In this document: in pieces, positions 10,920 to 23,474 of the stretch
Layout of the letters: each line of letters begins with the position of its first letter
Numbering within the stretch: position 1 is the stretch's first letter
Assembly (NCBI GenBank): GCA_020744225.1
Contig: JAGMWG010000022.1
Span: 124,001 to 188,000 of the forward strand
DNA from: Paraphoma chrysanthemicola
Taxonomy: Eukaryota; Ascomycota; Dothideomycetes; Pleosporales; Phaeosphaeriaceae
Direction: 5' to 3'
Length of the DNA stretch: 64,000 nt
Translations under genes and position numbers: made by a program
Notes under the pieces: model-generated
What the model was told of the DNA's origin: nothing
The model's input: only the letters and a program-made list of their open reading frames with translations
The model's database searches: none

Positions 10920-12536
10920 ATGTCGAATTCGATTCTTTCCGCTTCCGCGAAGGGAGCTACGTTTCTCATCCTCCTGCAAGTCGCGTCCCGAGCGCTCACA
11001 TTCGCTGTCAATCAGGTCTTGTTGAGATTCCTCTCGCCTGAGCTTCTGGGCGTTTCTGCTCAGCTTGAGCTGTTTTCGATTTCTGTCCTGTACTTCGCAC
11101 GCGAGAGCTTACGAGTCGCGTTGCAGAGACAGGCGCATGGTACACAAGCCATCGTCAATTTGTCGTACCTGGCGGTCTTCTTCGGAACACCTTTGGCCTA
11201 CCTATTAGCTCTCTTCTGGCTTCGCTCAGATACACCTGGTGTTCCCTACTTCGTAGAAGCATTGGTCATCTATTGTCTCGCCACCTTCATCGAGCTTCTA
11301 TCGGAGCCTGCTTTTTCGGCCGTCCAGCAGAAGCTTCTTTACAAGATTCGTGCATCGGCGGAGAGCACGGCCACTTTGCTGCGCTGCTTTGGAACATGTG
11401 GCTCAGCAATCGTTGCGAGTCGAGCAGGCCTTGACATTGGCGTCTTGCCGTTTGCTGTTGGCCAATTGGCCTACGCTTTGTCTTTGCTTGTAGTTTACGC
11501 CTACAAAACATGGCCTGTTGCGAAAGCTGATCGCTTCTCACTCTTCCCGCAAAGGCTTCAGCCAATAAACGACAGGACCCTCGTTCTTGGCTACTTCTCA
11601 TCACCCCTGCTCCGCCTTACAGCATCTCTCACTCTCCAATCGACTTTGAAGTACATCTTAACCCAGGGAGACTCTCTTTTGATCACTTCATTAGCATCAC
11701 TTGCCGATCAAGGAGCTTATGCTTTGGCATCAAACTATGGAGGCTTGATTGCACGAATGCTTTTTCAGCCGATCGAGGAGAGCAGTCGTAATATGTTTGC
11801 CAAATTATGTGCAGATCCCCCAGCAGTGCCAGATACCAGGCCTGAAGGAGATGTCAACAACGACAGCCAAGGACGCAATCTGTCTCAAGCATCGAAGGTA
11901 CTCACCACCATACTACACTTGTACACAATCATATCTCTATTCGCTGTCACGCTGGGCCCGACACTGGCTCCCATTTTACTTCAGCTCGTGGCAGGCAAGA
12001 AGTGGTCTGCGACATCAGCCTCGACAGTACTCTCTACATATTGCTATTACATTCCATTTCTGGCTATCAACGGAGTCACAGAAGCCTTTGTAGCTGCTGT
12101 AGCCACCAACAAAGAGTTGTACGCGCAGTCAGTTGCGATGGGTATCTTTTTCGCATTCTTTGCAAGCAGCGCCTGGTTCTTCATCGGACAGCTGGAAATG
12201 GGCGGCAGCGGTGTGGTGCTTGCTAATACGGTCAACATGGCCTTACGCATCGTTTGGAATACCTGGTTTATCAAGAATTTCTTCGGACACCGTGGTTCAG
12301 AATTCGGACTCTTCGAGGTACTTCCGTCGATTACCTCGCTGGCACCTGCCATCGTGATCCCGACATTGATGCAGATGCGACCCGGCATCAAATTCCTTAG
12401 CAGATTTGGCATCCTGGGTGAGCTTACCAGTATGGGCTCAGTTGGAGGTGTTTATGTCCTTCATGTTCTTTTCTTCGAGCGCCGCTTCTTGTTTGATTGC
12501 TATCATATGCTACGACCATCGCAGCCACCAGCATAG
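10920..12536 (+). CDS. RFT1: RFT1, ER membrane protein of lipid-linked oligosaccharide translocation
   Basis: A 538-aa multi-spanning membrane protein of the Rft1 family. It acts at the ER membrane in N-glycosylation and is genetically required for getting the Man5GlcNAc2-PP-dolichol precursor to the lumenal side. The family N-terminus SAKGATFLILLQVASRALTF is followed by NQVLLRFLSPELLGVSAQLE and an ARESLRVALQRQ block. Later come GDSLLITSLASLADQGAYALASNYGGLIARMLFQPIEESSRN-type segments, the Rft1 hallmark, and several C-terminal membrane helices. The ATG at 10920 fits the family start. An upstream in-frame ATG at 10734 would add 62 non-family residues. It is a single exon. Confidence 0.92.
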   Translation: MSNSILSASAKGATFLILLQVASRALTFAVNQVLLRFLSPELLGVSAQLELFSISVLYFARESLRVALQRQAHGTQAIVNLSYLAVFFGTPLAYLLALFWLRSDTPGVPYFVEALVIYCLATFIELLSEPAFSAVQQKLLYKIRASAESTATLLRCFGTCGSAIVASRAGLDIGVLPFAVGQLAYALSLLVVYAYKTWPVAKADRFSLFPQRLQPINDRTLVLGYFSSPLLRLTASLTLQSTLKYILTQGDSLLITSLASLADQGAYALASNYGGLIARMLFQPIEESSRNMFAKLCADPPAVPDTRPEGDVNNDSQGRNLSQASKVLTTILHLYTIISLFAVTLGPTLAPILLQLVAGKKWSATSASTVLSTYCYYIPFLAINGVTEAFVAAVATNKELYAQSVAMGIFFAFFASSAWFFIGQLEMGGSGVVLANTVNMALRIVWNTWFIKNFFGHRGSEFGLFEVLPSITSLAPAIVIPTLMQMRPGIKFLSRFGILGELTSMGSVGGVYVLHVLFFERRFLFDCYHMLRPSQPPA

Positions 12537-13073
12537 TATCCACATCTGAACGTCACTCTTTGTAAAGGTCATTTCCCTTCGGTCGTTTAGCCAATGCAAC
12601 ACTTTGGACGGCAAGCATGCGATGGAGCACTGGTTGAGCACAAGCGGCAATTGTCCATGTGCTGGAATAAGGGTCTTGAATTTTCCTGATTGGCCCATCA
12701 CGGGCAACGCTAGGAAAACCCGTACTGCAGGCACCGGACCGCACAACGTCATTCCAAGCACCAATTTCTCACCAACAACACTTTGCACATCACGAGCTGC
12801 TGACCGTGCGTTACGAAGGGGTAACAGAAACTGACTTCCCGAAACCTGGGGGTAATCGATATCGACCGTGCATATTCTAGAAGCCACGAAAAGAAAACTC
12901 GAGTTAATCTGGGGTAATAGCTTCTTGGCGACACGACGGACCGGACAAGGTCAAACAAAGCCTGCATAATCACGCCATTCCTTACTCTGCGGATCGTACC
13001 GACCTCCGCTTGGTGCTTGGCTGTCACTTTGAGCCGCTAGTGTCGACAGGCTGGAGAAGTTGAGATTTACGAA
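12537..13073. other. Intergenic between RFT1 and the RTG2-like gene
   Basis: A 537-bp stretch with only overlapping short frames. It holds the RFT1 3' end and the promoter of the downstream co-directional gene. Confidence 0.5.
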
Positions 13074-14765
13074 ATGGACGGTTCGCAGCGTGCGAGGCAT
13101 TACCATGGCCTGGTTGACATGGGCAGCAATGGCATAAGATTCTCCATCACAGATCTTGCGCCAGCTACGCAAAGAATACTTCCAACTGTGTACCTCGATC
13201 GCGCAGCGATATCGCTATACGATGCGCAGTACCAGAATGGCAAAGTTGTCCCTATCCCAGACGAAACAATAAAGCAAGTCATAAAGTCTCTCCTTCGCTT
13301 CAGGTCTACATGCGAAGACTTCGATGTTCCCAAGGAGCAAGTCCGCATAGTGGCTACTGAGGCCACACGGAAAGCAGTGAACTCGGAAGACTTGCAAAAG
13401 CAGATCAGGGATGCAACAGGATGGAGCGTAGAGCTTTTACCGAAAGAGATGGAAGGCAGGATTGGCGCCTTAGGTGCGGCAAGCTCGTATGAGAATGTCA
13501 AGGGCCTGATGATGGATCTTGGTGGTGGCAGCACGCAACTGACATGGATCGTCACGCAAGACGGAGAAGTACGGATGAGCGAGAAGGGGAGTGTGAGCTT
13601 GCCTTACGGAGCTGCTGCACTGTCACAGAGACTCGAAGCTGCAGGACCCGCTAGCAGCAAAGCCTACCAGGTCTTCGAGCAAGAAGTTGTTGCCGATCTC
13701 AAGGCGGCAGTACGCGATGTCAACATACCGGAACAGCTGCTTGAGCTATCGAAGTCCCCTGAAGGCCTTCGACTCTACCTGTCGGGTGGAGGATTCCGTG
13801 GATGGGGCTTTGTCCTGATGTCGGAGCATGCAATCAAGCCATATCCCATACCCATCATCAATGGGTTTCGCACAACCAAGGATCTCTTCCACGACACACA
13901 AGCAGTACAAGCCGCTGTCAAGAAAGAGGACACCCCTGAGATCTTTCGTGTTTCTGCACGCCGTGCGAGCCAAGTCGCTGCTGTGGCATTCCTGGTCACC
14001 TGCCTTGGACAAGCACTTCCTAGCATTCTAGATGTTTACTTTTGCCAGGGTGGTGTTCGGGAAGGCATGCATTTCGCTGAGATGGAGCCCAAATACCGAG
14101 CGGAAAGCCCATTGATCACAATAACGAAGGCGTATGCACCAACCTCAGTAAATGAGCTCGTTACCCAGCTCAAAGACGCCCTAAAGACCCCTCCGACGGC
14201 TGAGCACCGCAAGATCTTTGACGACACGTTGATAACAGCTTTCGTTCAGGGCATGTTCGCACACATGGCCAATGTCAAAGATCTTCGAGGCGGCGCAGCT
14301 CTTAGAAGCACAACAACAGGCATTTTTTCTGCGGCACACGGTCTGAGCCATGAGCAGCGCGCGCTGCTTGCAATTCTGCTGTGCGAGCGCTATGGTGGCT
14401 ATGGCTCCATCAGCCCAACAGAGCAAGATTTCTATAAGCGCATGCTGCAACTGCTTCCTCAAGGCACGGAATGGTGGTGCATGTATATCGGCCGCGTGGC
14501 CGCTGTGCTTGCGAGCGTATATCCAGCCGGTTCCATCAGGAAGCGTAGAGTCGATATCAAAGTGCAGTGGAAAGTGACGAAAAAGGACAACGAGAAATTG
14601 TGTATTGACTTTGGCTTCCAGAAGGAGCCGGATGAGCTGGATGAAGGGTTAAGCACGGCGCTTAAGAAGGTGGAGAAAGCAGGCAAAAAGAAGCACTGGG
14701 TTGGAGGGTCGGGATATAAAGTGTTGGTGACGGTGAATGGGGAAGCGTATGAGGGGAGCGAGTAG
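13074..14765 (+). CDS. Ppx/GppA-family phosphatase, RTG2-like retrograde regulator
   Basis: A 563-aa protein with an actin/Hsp70-like (ASKHA) ATPase fold of the exopolyphosphatase/GppA family. The fungal member of this size is RTG2, a cytoplasmic sensor in mitochondria-to-nucleus retrograde signalling (yeast Rtg2 is 588 aa). The phosphate-1 motif LVDMGSNGIRFSI is at residues 13-25, RIVATEATRKAVN at about 97-110 and the phosphate-2 motif GLMMDLGGGSTQLTW at about 144-158. YLSGGGFRGWG (about 227-237) and FCQGGVREGM (about 323-332) follow. The C-terminal third matches the extended RTG2-like type rather than a bare Ppx. It is a single exon starting at the first ATG. Confidence 0.88.
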   Translation: MDGSQRARHYHGLVDMGSNGIRFSITDLAPATQRILPTVYLDRAAISLYDAQYQNGKVVPIPDETIKQVIKSLLRFRSTCEDFDVPKEQVRIVATEATRKAVNSEDLQKQIRDATGWSVELLPKEMEGRIGALGAASSYENVKGLMMDLGGGSTQLTWIVTQDGEVRMSEKGSVSLPYGAAALSQRLEAAGPASSKAYQVFEQEVVADLKAAVRDVNIPEQLLELSKSPEGLRLYLSGGGFRGWGFVLMSEHAIKPYPIPIINGFRTTKDLFHDTQAVQAAVKKEDTPEIFRVSARRASQVAAVAFLVTCLGQALPSILDVYFCQGGVREGMHFAEMEPKYRAESPLITITKAYAPTSVNELVTQLKDALKTPPTAEHRKIFDDTLITAFVQGMFAHMANVKDLRGGAALRSTTTGIFSAAHGLSHEQRALLAILLCERYGGYGSISPTEQDFYKRMLQLLPQGTEWWCMYIGRVAAVLASVYPAGSIRKRRVDIKVQWKVTKKDNEKLCIDFGFQKEPDELDEGLSTALKKVEKAGKKKHWVGGSGYKVLVTVNGEAYEGSE

Positions 14766-16391
14766 TTGGTAATGTGTCCGACGGTGCCGTGCAACTGTTC
14801 GTCCGAGGTTTCACACTCGTCGTCTTTGAAGATTACAAACAGTTCATGCTAAGGAATGTGGTAGTCCCCTCCCCTAAGAACTGTGACTCTTACAGAATAA
14901 TGCATCGTGAAACTTCTGAGCTGGTCAAAGCAAGATCCCATGATCGCTCAATCCTCAAATAGCTCCGGCGCAATTTCGCACCAGCGACTCATCACTCAGC
15001 ATTGCCTGTGGCGAAGATCGTGAAATCCAGACCTGGGCGCTCTGCTTAGGCAGTGCGACGCGCGCCTCGCAGACATCGTGACCCGCAAGCGGTGTGTCGC
15101 CACCAGCTGGAGCGCACCAGCAACGGAAGCGCGGATCCTGCGCCTCGCAGAACATCGTGACCTCCGGTACGGCTGGAATGACGCTCGAGCCACGCATGGT
15201 GAGGTATTCTGCTACCACGTGCAGCGTCACATCCACTGCTAGAGGGCCACGTACAGTCATCGCGGACTGGGATGGAGGCGCCTGCCAAGGATCGTGAAGT
15301 GCACGCTGCAAGTCGTGTGGAGGAGCAAACCAGCTAGCCAGCAGTGTGGAGACGACAACACGCCTTTGCACATCAGACTGCGAGCCAATTGCGCGATTAT
15401 GCAGCGTCTTCTGCGGGGCGAAAACTCTGCGCCCGCCGGTGCAGCAAACTGCGTGGTATTTTGTAAGAAAGCGTTAAACAAGGGGCCCAAAAGGGACGCG
15501 TTATTACGTGAAAGTTGGGGCGCTAGTGGCTGCGCGTAGGGTTTCTGGGGTAGCCATGCAGGACGCTCGGTTTCGAACGGCTAACGAACCGTCGCTCAGG
15601 AACGAACGTCCCCAAGTCAGATGGTCAGCCATGCCATGCCACCCACGATCGGACCAAGTGCAACGTCAGGTATAAAATGGCTCATGCGCCGCCCTGGTGG
15701 TGCTGGGCTGCGTGCCATATAATTCTGGCTTCATTCACAAACAACACAGCAGCAACTTCCCTGTCTTATCTTTTGCCAAATACCCAGCATACCTTATCTC
15801 GGTGTTACTGTTGCACCCTCAATTGCTCAGATTGTGGCGTCACACCAGCTTCGTTCAAAGCCCTGTCTGATCCAGTCGGCTTGACGGCGCTGCTGCAGGT
15901 CCCGAAAAGCTGAAAGTCGCGGTCAGCTACACGCGAAACAGCGGTGGAATCAGGACCAATTGCGCGAGTGTGCCTTATCCTGAGGTTTCACCGGCCTGTA
16001 GGCTGTTGTTCCGAGTTGCAAATCGGATCGGAATCCTTTGCTAAGGTGAGCTAGTCCTGCGTCATAGGTTAGGTGCGGCTTAAAATAGCTGAGCGATTTG
16101 CGAGCGTCTTGGTGGAGAAAGACTGGGTATTGGGAATTGGACTGCCTTTGATCTCTACCTGTGAACTTTTACTGATCTTGAGTTAAAGGTCCGATCGCTC
16201 TTGCTCGCTTTGTGAGAACAAATCTACCCCTCCGAAGCCCCACCTCGACCAAACTGTCTACACCGACAAGAGACACACCACACGTCTTACCTCGGTGGAA
16301 CATTCTTTGACGAGAAGACTTGTAGAGCTTCAATCGCTACCAACTCTTCACAAATCTACTATCGCTTGCCCAATTCCTCACAACCACAATC
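14766..16391. other. Intergenic, upstream region of NAD-GDH
   Basis: About 1.6 kb with no supported gene. It contains a TATA-like TATAAAA at about 15671, too far upstream to be the obvious core promoter of the gene at 16392. The last 200 bp are C/T and CAC rich, as in many fungal 5' UTRs of highly expressed genes. Confidence 0.45.
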
Positions 16392-19300
16392 ATGGCGTCC
16401 TCATCACCAGTCAACGGCGTGAGCGGAGCGCAGGTCGCTGCACACAAGCTGCTCGGCCAGAGCCTCCAGCCCTCAGACCGCCATCCGTCGCCGAATCCCA
16501 CACATCTGAGCGTCCCAGGCTCAGGCCAGAGCACACCCCGCATCATCCCGCAAGAAGGTGCGGGCGGCTCGGGATATGTAGCGCCCAAGTTCGAGGGCAA
16601 GGAGAAGCAGATGGAGGCCGTCATGGACGGCGTCGAACAGAAGGGCTTCATGCCGCCAGAGCTCGTCGAGGACGAGACGCGGTGGTTCTACGACCAGCTC
16701 GGCATTGACGACATGTACTTTGCCACCGAGACAGTTGAAGCGTGAGTAGTTCCAAATTTGGTGCCTGGCAATGTCTAACAGACTCGCAGTATCGTCAACC
16801 ACATCCACTCGCTTTACGCCGCAAAGATCGCAGCCTACGCTCGAGACGATAAGCTTCCAGATATCAGACTCGACAAGGAGGCTGCAGATCACGCTGTATA
16901 CATTGATACCAGCAAGCCTGGTGTATCGGTCATAGGCGGCCCGCAGTATGAGCAGCGCATTGACAAGAAGTACCTGAACACCAAAGACAACACACTGTAC
17001 CGCGTAGAGAGCTTCCGCTCGGAAACGCCGCTCCCTGGCAGCGAAGACCAGCAGCTGCGCTGCTACTTCATCTACCAGTGCGAGTTCGACCACCCCAATC
17101 CGAGCCCGAACGAGACGAACCTCGACATTGTCGGCGACAAGCGCTTCCTGCAGAAAGCCACGGCAAACACCAGGAGCATCTACCAAGAAATCCTCCAGAT
17201 CGCGAGTGGCCGCACTGGACCTGTCATCGAGTTCTTCGACATTGAAGGCTCGAGAGACAAGCGTCTGGTTGTGGCATACAAGCAAGGCTCGGCTCTGGGT
17301 CTATTCAGCGCCCTGAGCGATCTATACCATTACTATGGTCTGACTACCTCGCGAAAGTACGTCGAGCAGTTCTCGAACGGCTACACTGTCATGTCACTCT
17401 ACCTCCGTCAGCTGCCGCAAGTAGCCCAGGGCCCTAAGCACCCACCGATTGAGGCCAGCATCCATCAGATCATCAAGGAGGTGTCCTTGTTGTACTGCAT
17501 TCCACAGACCAAGTTCCAGACACAATTCGCTACGGGCAAGCTGAGTCTGCAAGAGACTGTCTATGCGCATTGCGTGTGGGTCTTCGTCACACACTTCCTC
17601 AACCGTCTTGGAAACGAGTACACGGCTCTGGCAGCCATTCTGGACTCTGAGAACAGCGCACACGCTGAACTTCTTTCGAAGCTGAAGCGAAGACTGCGTG
17701 CTGAGACCTTCACCGCCGATTACATTCTCGAGATCATCAACGCGTATCCCGAGCTTGTCCACACTCTGTACCTCTCATTCGCAAAAGCACACTATGTCCA
17801 GACGCGAGGAGAGCAGGATGACTTCATCCCAACCCTCAGCTATCTCCGCTTGACCGTCGAAAAGGTCAAGACGGATGCGGAGCTCAGCGACGCCATCAAC
17901 AAGGCTGCGATCAACGAGCATCATGCCATGGTCATGGACTCGTTCCGCATCTTCAACAACTGCGTCCTCAAGACGAACTTCTTCACACCCACAAAGGTCG
18001 CCATCAGCTTCCGTCTGAATCCTGTGTTCCTCCCACCATCAGAGTACCCTCAGGCACTATACGGAATGTTTTTGGTCATTGGATCAGAATTCCGCGGCTT
18101 CCATCTGCGCTTCCGCGACATCGCTCGTGGTGGTATTCGAATCGTCAAGTCACGCAGTCAAGAAGCCTACTCCATCAACGCGCGCTCGCTATTCGACGAG
18201 AACTACAACTTGGCCAACACCCAGCAGCGCAAGAACAAGGACATTCCTGAGGGAGGATCCAAGGGTGTCGTGCTTCTTGATTTCAACCACCAAGATAAGG
18301 CGCGGGGTGCGTTCGAGAAGTACATTGATAGCATTCTTGATCTGTTGCTGCCACCTACCAGCCCCGGCATCAAGGATCCTATTGTTGATCTGCACGGCAA
18401 AGAGGAGATCCTCTTCATGGGTCCAGATGAGAACACAGCCGATCTTGTCGACTGGGCGACAGAGCATGCTCGCGCCCGCGGTGCACCGTGGTGGAAGTCT
18501 TTCTTCACTGGCAAGAGCCCCAAGTTGGGAGGAATTCCTCATGACCGCTATGGCATGACGACACTTTCGGTCCGCGAGTACGTCCTGGGCATCTACCGCA
18601 AGCTGAATCTCGATCCCAGCAAGGTCAAGAAGCTACAGACCGGAGGACCAGATGGCGATCTCGGCTCGAACGAGATTCTTCTTAGCAACGAGAAGTACGT
18701 CTCGATTGTGGACGGCTCTGGTGTGCTAGTCGACCCCAATGGTCTCAACCACGAAGAGCTGCTCCGTTTGGCGAAGGAGCGCAAGATGATTAGCAATTTC
18801 GACACCTCCAAGCTCTCATCAGAAGGCTATCGTGTCCTGGTTGATGACAACAACGTCCGTCTACCAAATGGAGATCTGGTCTACAACGGAACCACATTCC
18901 GGAATACCTTCCATCTCCGAAGCGATATTCACTACGACACCTTTGTGCCATGTGGTGGCCGACCAGAGTCGATTGATCTCACTTCAGCGAACAAGCTCAT
19001 CGTGGACGGCAAGTCGGTCATCCCATACATTGTCGAAGGTGCCAACCTGTTCATCACTCAAGACGCAAAGCTGCGTCTCGAGAAGGCTGGCTGCATCCTC
19101 TACAAGGATGCTTCGGCCAACAAGGGTGGTGTGACATCGTCGTCGCTAGAGGTTCTCGCCTCGCTTTCTTTCGACGATGCCAGCTTCCTCAAGCATATGT
19201 GCGTTGGCGAAGACGGAGTGGTCCCAGAGTTCTACAAGAACTACGTACGGCAAGTACAAAAGACGATTCAGAACAACGCACGCCTTGAGTTCGAGGCTAT

Positions 19301-19691
19301 CTGGCGCGAGCACCAAGCCACCGGCGAGCCTCGCAGCATCCTGTCCGACACGCTCAGCAACGCAATCACCAAGCTAGATGAGGAATTGCAAAACACCGAC
19401 CTATGGAACCAGGTCGAGTTCAGGAAGGCAGTGCTTATGGAAGCACTTCCAGAGCTGCTGCTCCAGCAAATCGGCCTGGACAAGATTTCCGAGAGAGTAA
19501 GTCAAAACACCCCGAGTTTCAACGTACCAAAACACTAACAGTCACAGGTGCCGGAGAACTATCTACGTGCCATCTTTGGAAGCTATCTTGCCAGCCGCTT
19601 CGTGTACCAGTACGGCGTGTCGGCGAGCCAGTTTGCATTCTTCGACTTCATGAGCAAGCGCATGGCGAAGCTGCCGACGCCTGCGCAGTAG
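16392..19691 (+). CDS. GDH2: NAD-specific glutamate dehydrogenase (large form)
   Basis: A 1066-aa catabolic glutamate dehydrogenase that oxidises glutamate to 2-oxoglutarate and ammonium with NAD+. Three exons: 16392-16741, 16790-19496 and 19548-19691. Introns are 48 bp (GTGAGT..CGCAG) and 51 bp (GTAAGT..CACAG). The length matches the roughly 115-kDa fungal enzyme. The central GDH catalytic region shows FRDIARGGIRIV, the lysine-bearing NLANTQQRKNKDIPEGGSKG and FMGPDENTADLVDWA. The NAD-binding half has LQTGGPDGDLGSNEIL (glycine-rich Rossmann turn), VPCGGRPESI and VEGANLFITQDAKLRLEKAG. Without the last exon the protein would lose its conserved C-terminus (ENYLRAIFGSYLASRFVY). Confidence 0.95.
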
Positions 19692-20763
19692 ATTGGAGAG
19701 TCGGTTACGGTAGTCATTGTCGGCGTTTAGGAAAAGCATCAAAAAGTTCATGCAAACACATTTTGGGTATTCGGACACACAGAGAGAAACAAAGTCGTTT
19801 ACTGGTAAAGTGACGCTCATGGGAACGGCGCTTAGGTTCTGGTGGTGGTGTATCTAGGCGGCTATTTTGGTCTCTGTCGATCCATTCACGGATAGATTAA
19901 TACACCAACGGTTCACAACTTGACGAATGTGCATGTGCTTATATTTGCATCAGGGATGCGCAATTGTCATCGAGCGCTTAGTAGTGATTTGCTCGACTTC
20001 AAACTCGTTCAAGAAGAGGTGTGAATGTGGGCTGAATAGCTCTCCAAAGCCAGCAAACCAGTCTACAACACACCTCTGCGCAAAGTAACGCGCAAAAACA
20101 TACAGCCAGCTATACTTTAAACAAAACCCACCACCACTTATCGCGCAGACCGCCAATCCAGTCCCCCAAGCCCGCCAATCACACCCCTTCGTCGTGTGTC
20201 GTGTTGTTGTGATTCCAGATGCATGCAAAGACGTGTTCCGGCTCGCTCGCCTGCCTTGGAAAAATAGATAAAGTCCCGCCCGTATCCCCCGCGCCGCAGC
20301 GGGCCCAGCCAGCCAGCCACGTTCGTTCGTCACTTTACCACAACAACACGCCGTCTTTGGACTTGTCGCATTCACGCACCACGCTTTGAGATACGGTGAG
20401 TTACTTTCAGTTCGGGTCGCGTGTCCTTTTGGAGTCTACTTGCTGTTTTTTTTTTGAGGAGATTTGAACGCGTTGAGCGGTATTGTTGCATGCGATACGG
20501 CGGCAAGTGTCGTATCTTGTGCGCGTGCGCGTCTGTTTCTTCTGGCATTTGTATACTATTCGCTTGGATGGATGGTTAGATGGAACGCGTGGATTACATC
20601 CAGTCTTATATCCTGCTTTCACACCAGAAGAAGCGCTGTTGTTGATCGCGCATGTAGTCAAGTCGTTGGCAGGAAGGCAGGGCGCGTCGGCTGACTTGAG
20701 ACTTAGATCTGCACACCACACAACACAACATATACCAGAAGAAAGAGACTCGATTCAGACGAA
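19692..20763. other. Intergenic with likely long 5' UTR of the next gene
   Basis: About 1.1 kb. The right part looks like a transcribed leader of the downstream small basic gene. A clean donor (ACG/GTGAGT near 20396) is followed by a run of ten T near 20446-20455, which could be a 5'-UTR intron. No coding sequence is supported. Confidence 0.4.
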
Positions 20764-21477
20764 ATGGCTGCTACTACGCGCGCACGAACGGGTACGTATT
20801 TAGCTGCGCGATCGCGTCGTTTGGAAGAGGAGAAGAGCTTGGGATTAAGATGGGCTGAGTGCATGGATACAACACATGCACATGCACATCCAACACCCAG
20901 CTACCTCTTCCTCCAACCTCCTACCTCTCCCTTCTACACACTCGCTTACATCTATTCAGGCAACTCCAAGCCGAGAATAGTCCAATCCATCGCCAACGCC
21001 ATCACCCCCAAGAAGACTACCAAAACCACGGCCAACACCTCCAAGCCACGCACCCAAAAGGTCAGCACGGGTCGCGTTGCCAAACCAAAAGTGACTACCG
21101 CTACTACAAAGACGACGACGGTCAAGAAACCACGCACCAAGACGGAGAAGGTGGTTGACAAGATTGTCGGCAAGAGCGAGAAGGTTGTTGGGGATATCGA
21201 AGGAAAGCCGGGGAAGAAGGTATGTTGGATCGAATCTAGCTCTTGTTTTGGACGAAGGGAAAGCGAGGCGGAGGCGACGTTGGTGTGAAAGGGAGAAGAG
21301 AGCTTAAGACTTGGGGGGATTAAGAGCAGACGCGTGTTATTATCAGTGAGAGAGAGCTGTGCTAACATATTCCGTGAACAGGCTGCTGGAACCAGAAAGG
21401 CACGTGGAACAGATAGCGTGACGAAGCGCGCTGCGCCAACGACGAAGGCGAGGGGACGCAAGGCTGTTGTTGTCTAA
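20764..21477 (+). CDS. Small lysine/threonine-rich basic protein, about 127 aa
   Basis: Three exons give a consistent frame: 20764-20791, 20960-21219 and 21382-21477. The introns are 168 bp (GTACGT..TTCAG) and 162 bp (GTATGT..AACAG), longer than most in this window. The product starts MAATTRARTGNSKPR and is made of Lys, Thr, Ala, Arg and Pro repeats (TTKTTTVKKPRTKTEK), ending in KARGRKAVVV. The composition resembles histone H1 tails or other DNA/RNA-binding nuclear proteins, but there is no globular H1 domain, so no function is assigned. The long leader and long introns near the start suggest a well-expressed gene; this is inference. Confidence 0.65.
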
Positions 21478-22266
21478 GCAGGAAGCTCACGCATTAGCGC
21501 TCACAGGTTGGAGACGACTATGATTGTCGCGCGAACATGTCGATGCGAATGTCAAGTCCCGAAGAGGCTTGAGCGAGGGTCACTTTGAAAGCAAGCAAGC
21601 GTGCGCAGCGAGCGAGCGAGGCGATGGATGAATGTTTTCTCTACGAGGTTCACGATGGAGTCGGAGGTGTTTCCTTTTCGGATTTCGGAATTGTACGATA
21701 CCCTTTGGTAGTTCTGCAGAGTGGGAATTAAGCGTATCGGTTGTTGAATCGTACTGCCAAATGAGGTGATTTGACGTGATGCTTCCACGAGATGACCTTC
21801 AGCATTGGCAAGCTTTTAAAATCAGGTGTATAACATCAAGTGCGCCATGGTAGGATGGTAGGATAATTGAAGAACATCGCTGCTCATATAAAGACTTTCG
21901 TCTTATGAGCAGCTGTCTTATTTGGGTTGTATCTCAACCTCTCCGCGCATTGTGCGCAAGCCCCATTGTGCGCGTTGACAACGCACTCGGGCCCCATGTT
22001 GAAGCTCTATACTAACTCGCTCCATAGCGCACGCCTTTCCCAGGCAACGGTCTATATGAAATGCTCAAAACTTTTTGGAATGGAAGGGCTGGTATCAAAA
22101 GGGTATAGGTTGCCCAAGACGCCGAATAACTTGTTGAAAAGCTGCATGTTGCCCCGCCTCCAAAGATATGCAATTCATATCGACATCGAATACGTTTCGT
22201 GTCGTGAAATCTTGACCTTTGTAGGATGAAGTTGATTCAATCCCACTTCATGCAAATGTTGTACAA
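21478..22266. other. Intergenic, convergent 3' ends
   Basis: About 790 bp between the rightward basic-protein gene and the leftward SAM synthetase gene. The right half is AT-richer. Nothing else is supported. Confidence 0.5.
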
Positions 22267-23474
22267 TTATAGCTTCAGCTCCTTGGGCTGCTCCCAGGTG
22301 AAGCTCTGGTTGGTGAAGTGGCCGTTCTTGGCCGTCTGGAAGTAGATGGGGTTCGTGAGGTTAAGCTCCTTCACGATGACACCGGGACGGAGATCGAAGT
22401 TGTTAAGAATGATCTTGACGAGCTCCTCGGACGACTTGCTGGAAGTGCCGTAGGTCTCGACGAAGAGAGAAAGCGGCTCAGCGACACCAATGGCGTACGA
22501 GAGCTGGACAAGCGCGCGGCGGGCGAGCTTTGCGTGAACGAGAGACTTGGCGATCCAGCGCGCAAGATAGGCAGCAGAGCGGTCGACCTTGGAGTAGTCC
22601 TTGCCGGAGAAAGCACCACCGCCGTGGGCTCCCCAACCACCGTAGGTGTCGACAATGATCTTACGGCCGGTAAGACCAGCATCACCCTGAGGTCCTCCGA
22701 TGATGAAGAGACCTGAAGGCTGGATGTGGTAGACGGTCTTGTCGTCGAGGAGCTCGGCGGGGATGACCTTCTTGATGATCTTCTCCTTGATCTCCTTGCG
22801 GAGCTGCTCGGTGGTGATGTCCTCGCTGTGCTGGGCGGAGACGACAACGGTGTCGACACGCTTGGGGATGACGGCACCGCCATCGTGGGCGTACTCGACG
22901 GTGACCTGGGTCTTGGTGTCGGGTCGCAGCCATGGGATGGAGCCGTCCTTGCGGGCGTCGGTCATGGCCTTGTTGAGCTTGTGGGAGAGGAGGAGGGTCA
23001 AGGGGAGGAGCTCGGGGGTCTCGTCGGTGGCATAACCGAACATGATGCCCTGGTCACCGGCACCGAGCTTCTCGAGGGCCTCCTCATAATGCAGACCTTG
23101 GGCAATGTCGGGCGACTGCTGCTCAATGGCAACAAGGACGTTGCAGGTCTTGTAGTCGAAACCCTTGTCGGACGAGTCGTAGCCAATGTCCTTGATGGCG
23201 TTGCGGATGATCTTTTGGTAGTCGAGGGGAGCCTTGGTGGTGATCTCGCCGAAGACCATAATCATACCGGTCTTAGCGGCAGTCTCACAGGCGACCTTGG
23301 AGAGTGGGTCCACCTGGAGGCAGGCATCGAGGATGGCGTCCGAGACTTGATCGCTGTGGAGTGCGGTTAGCGAAGGCTCGGCGTACGGTGTCCGGCAGAT
23401 GCGTCGCAATAATCCCGAGCCAGGTACCCGCTGCTTATCGCGAAAACACCGCAACTGAGGGGCAGTGGTGGGGC

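Noticed and set aside
14955..15539. Overlapping short frames on both strands
   Set aside because: No motif, no plausible splice structure and frames equally long on both strands.
16521..17285. 254-codon minus-strand frame
   Set aside because: Antisense to NAD-GDH exons, which carry clear family sequence.
20952..21461. 169-codon minus-strand frame
   Set aside because: Antisense to the small Lys/Thr-rich gene; its Val/Phe/Leu content mirrors the Lys/Thr codons.
22726..23370. 214-codon plus-strand frame rich in Gly, Leu, Val and Asp
   Set aside because: Antisense shadow of the SAM synthetase exon, caused by its strong codon bias.
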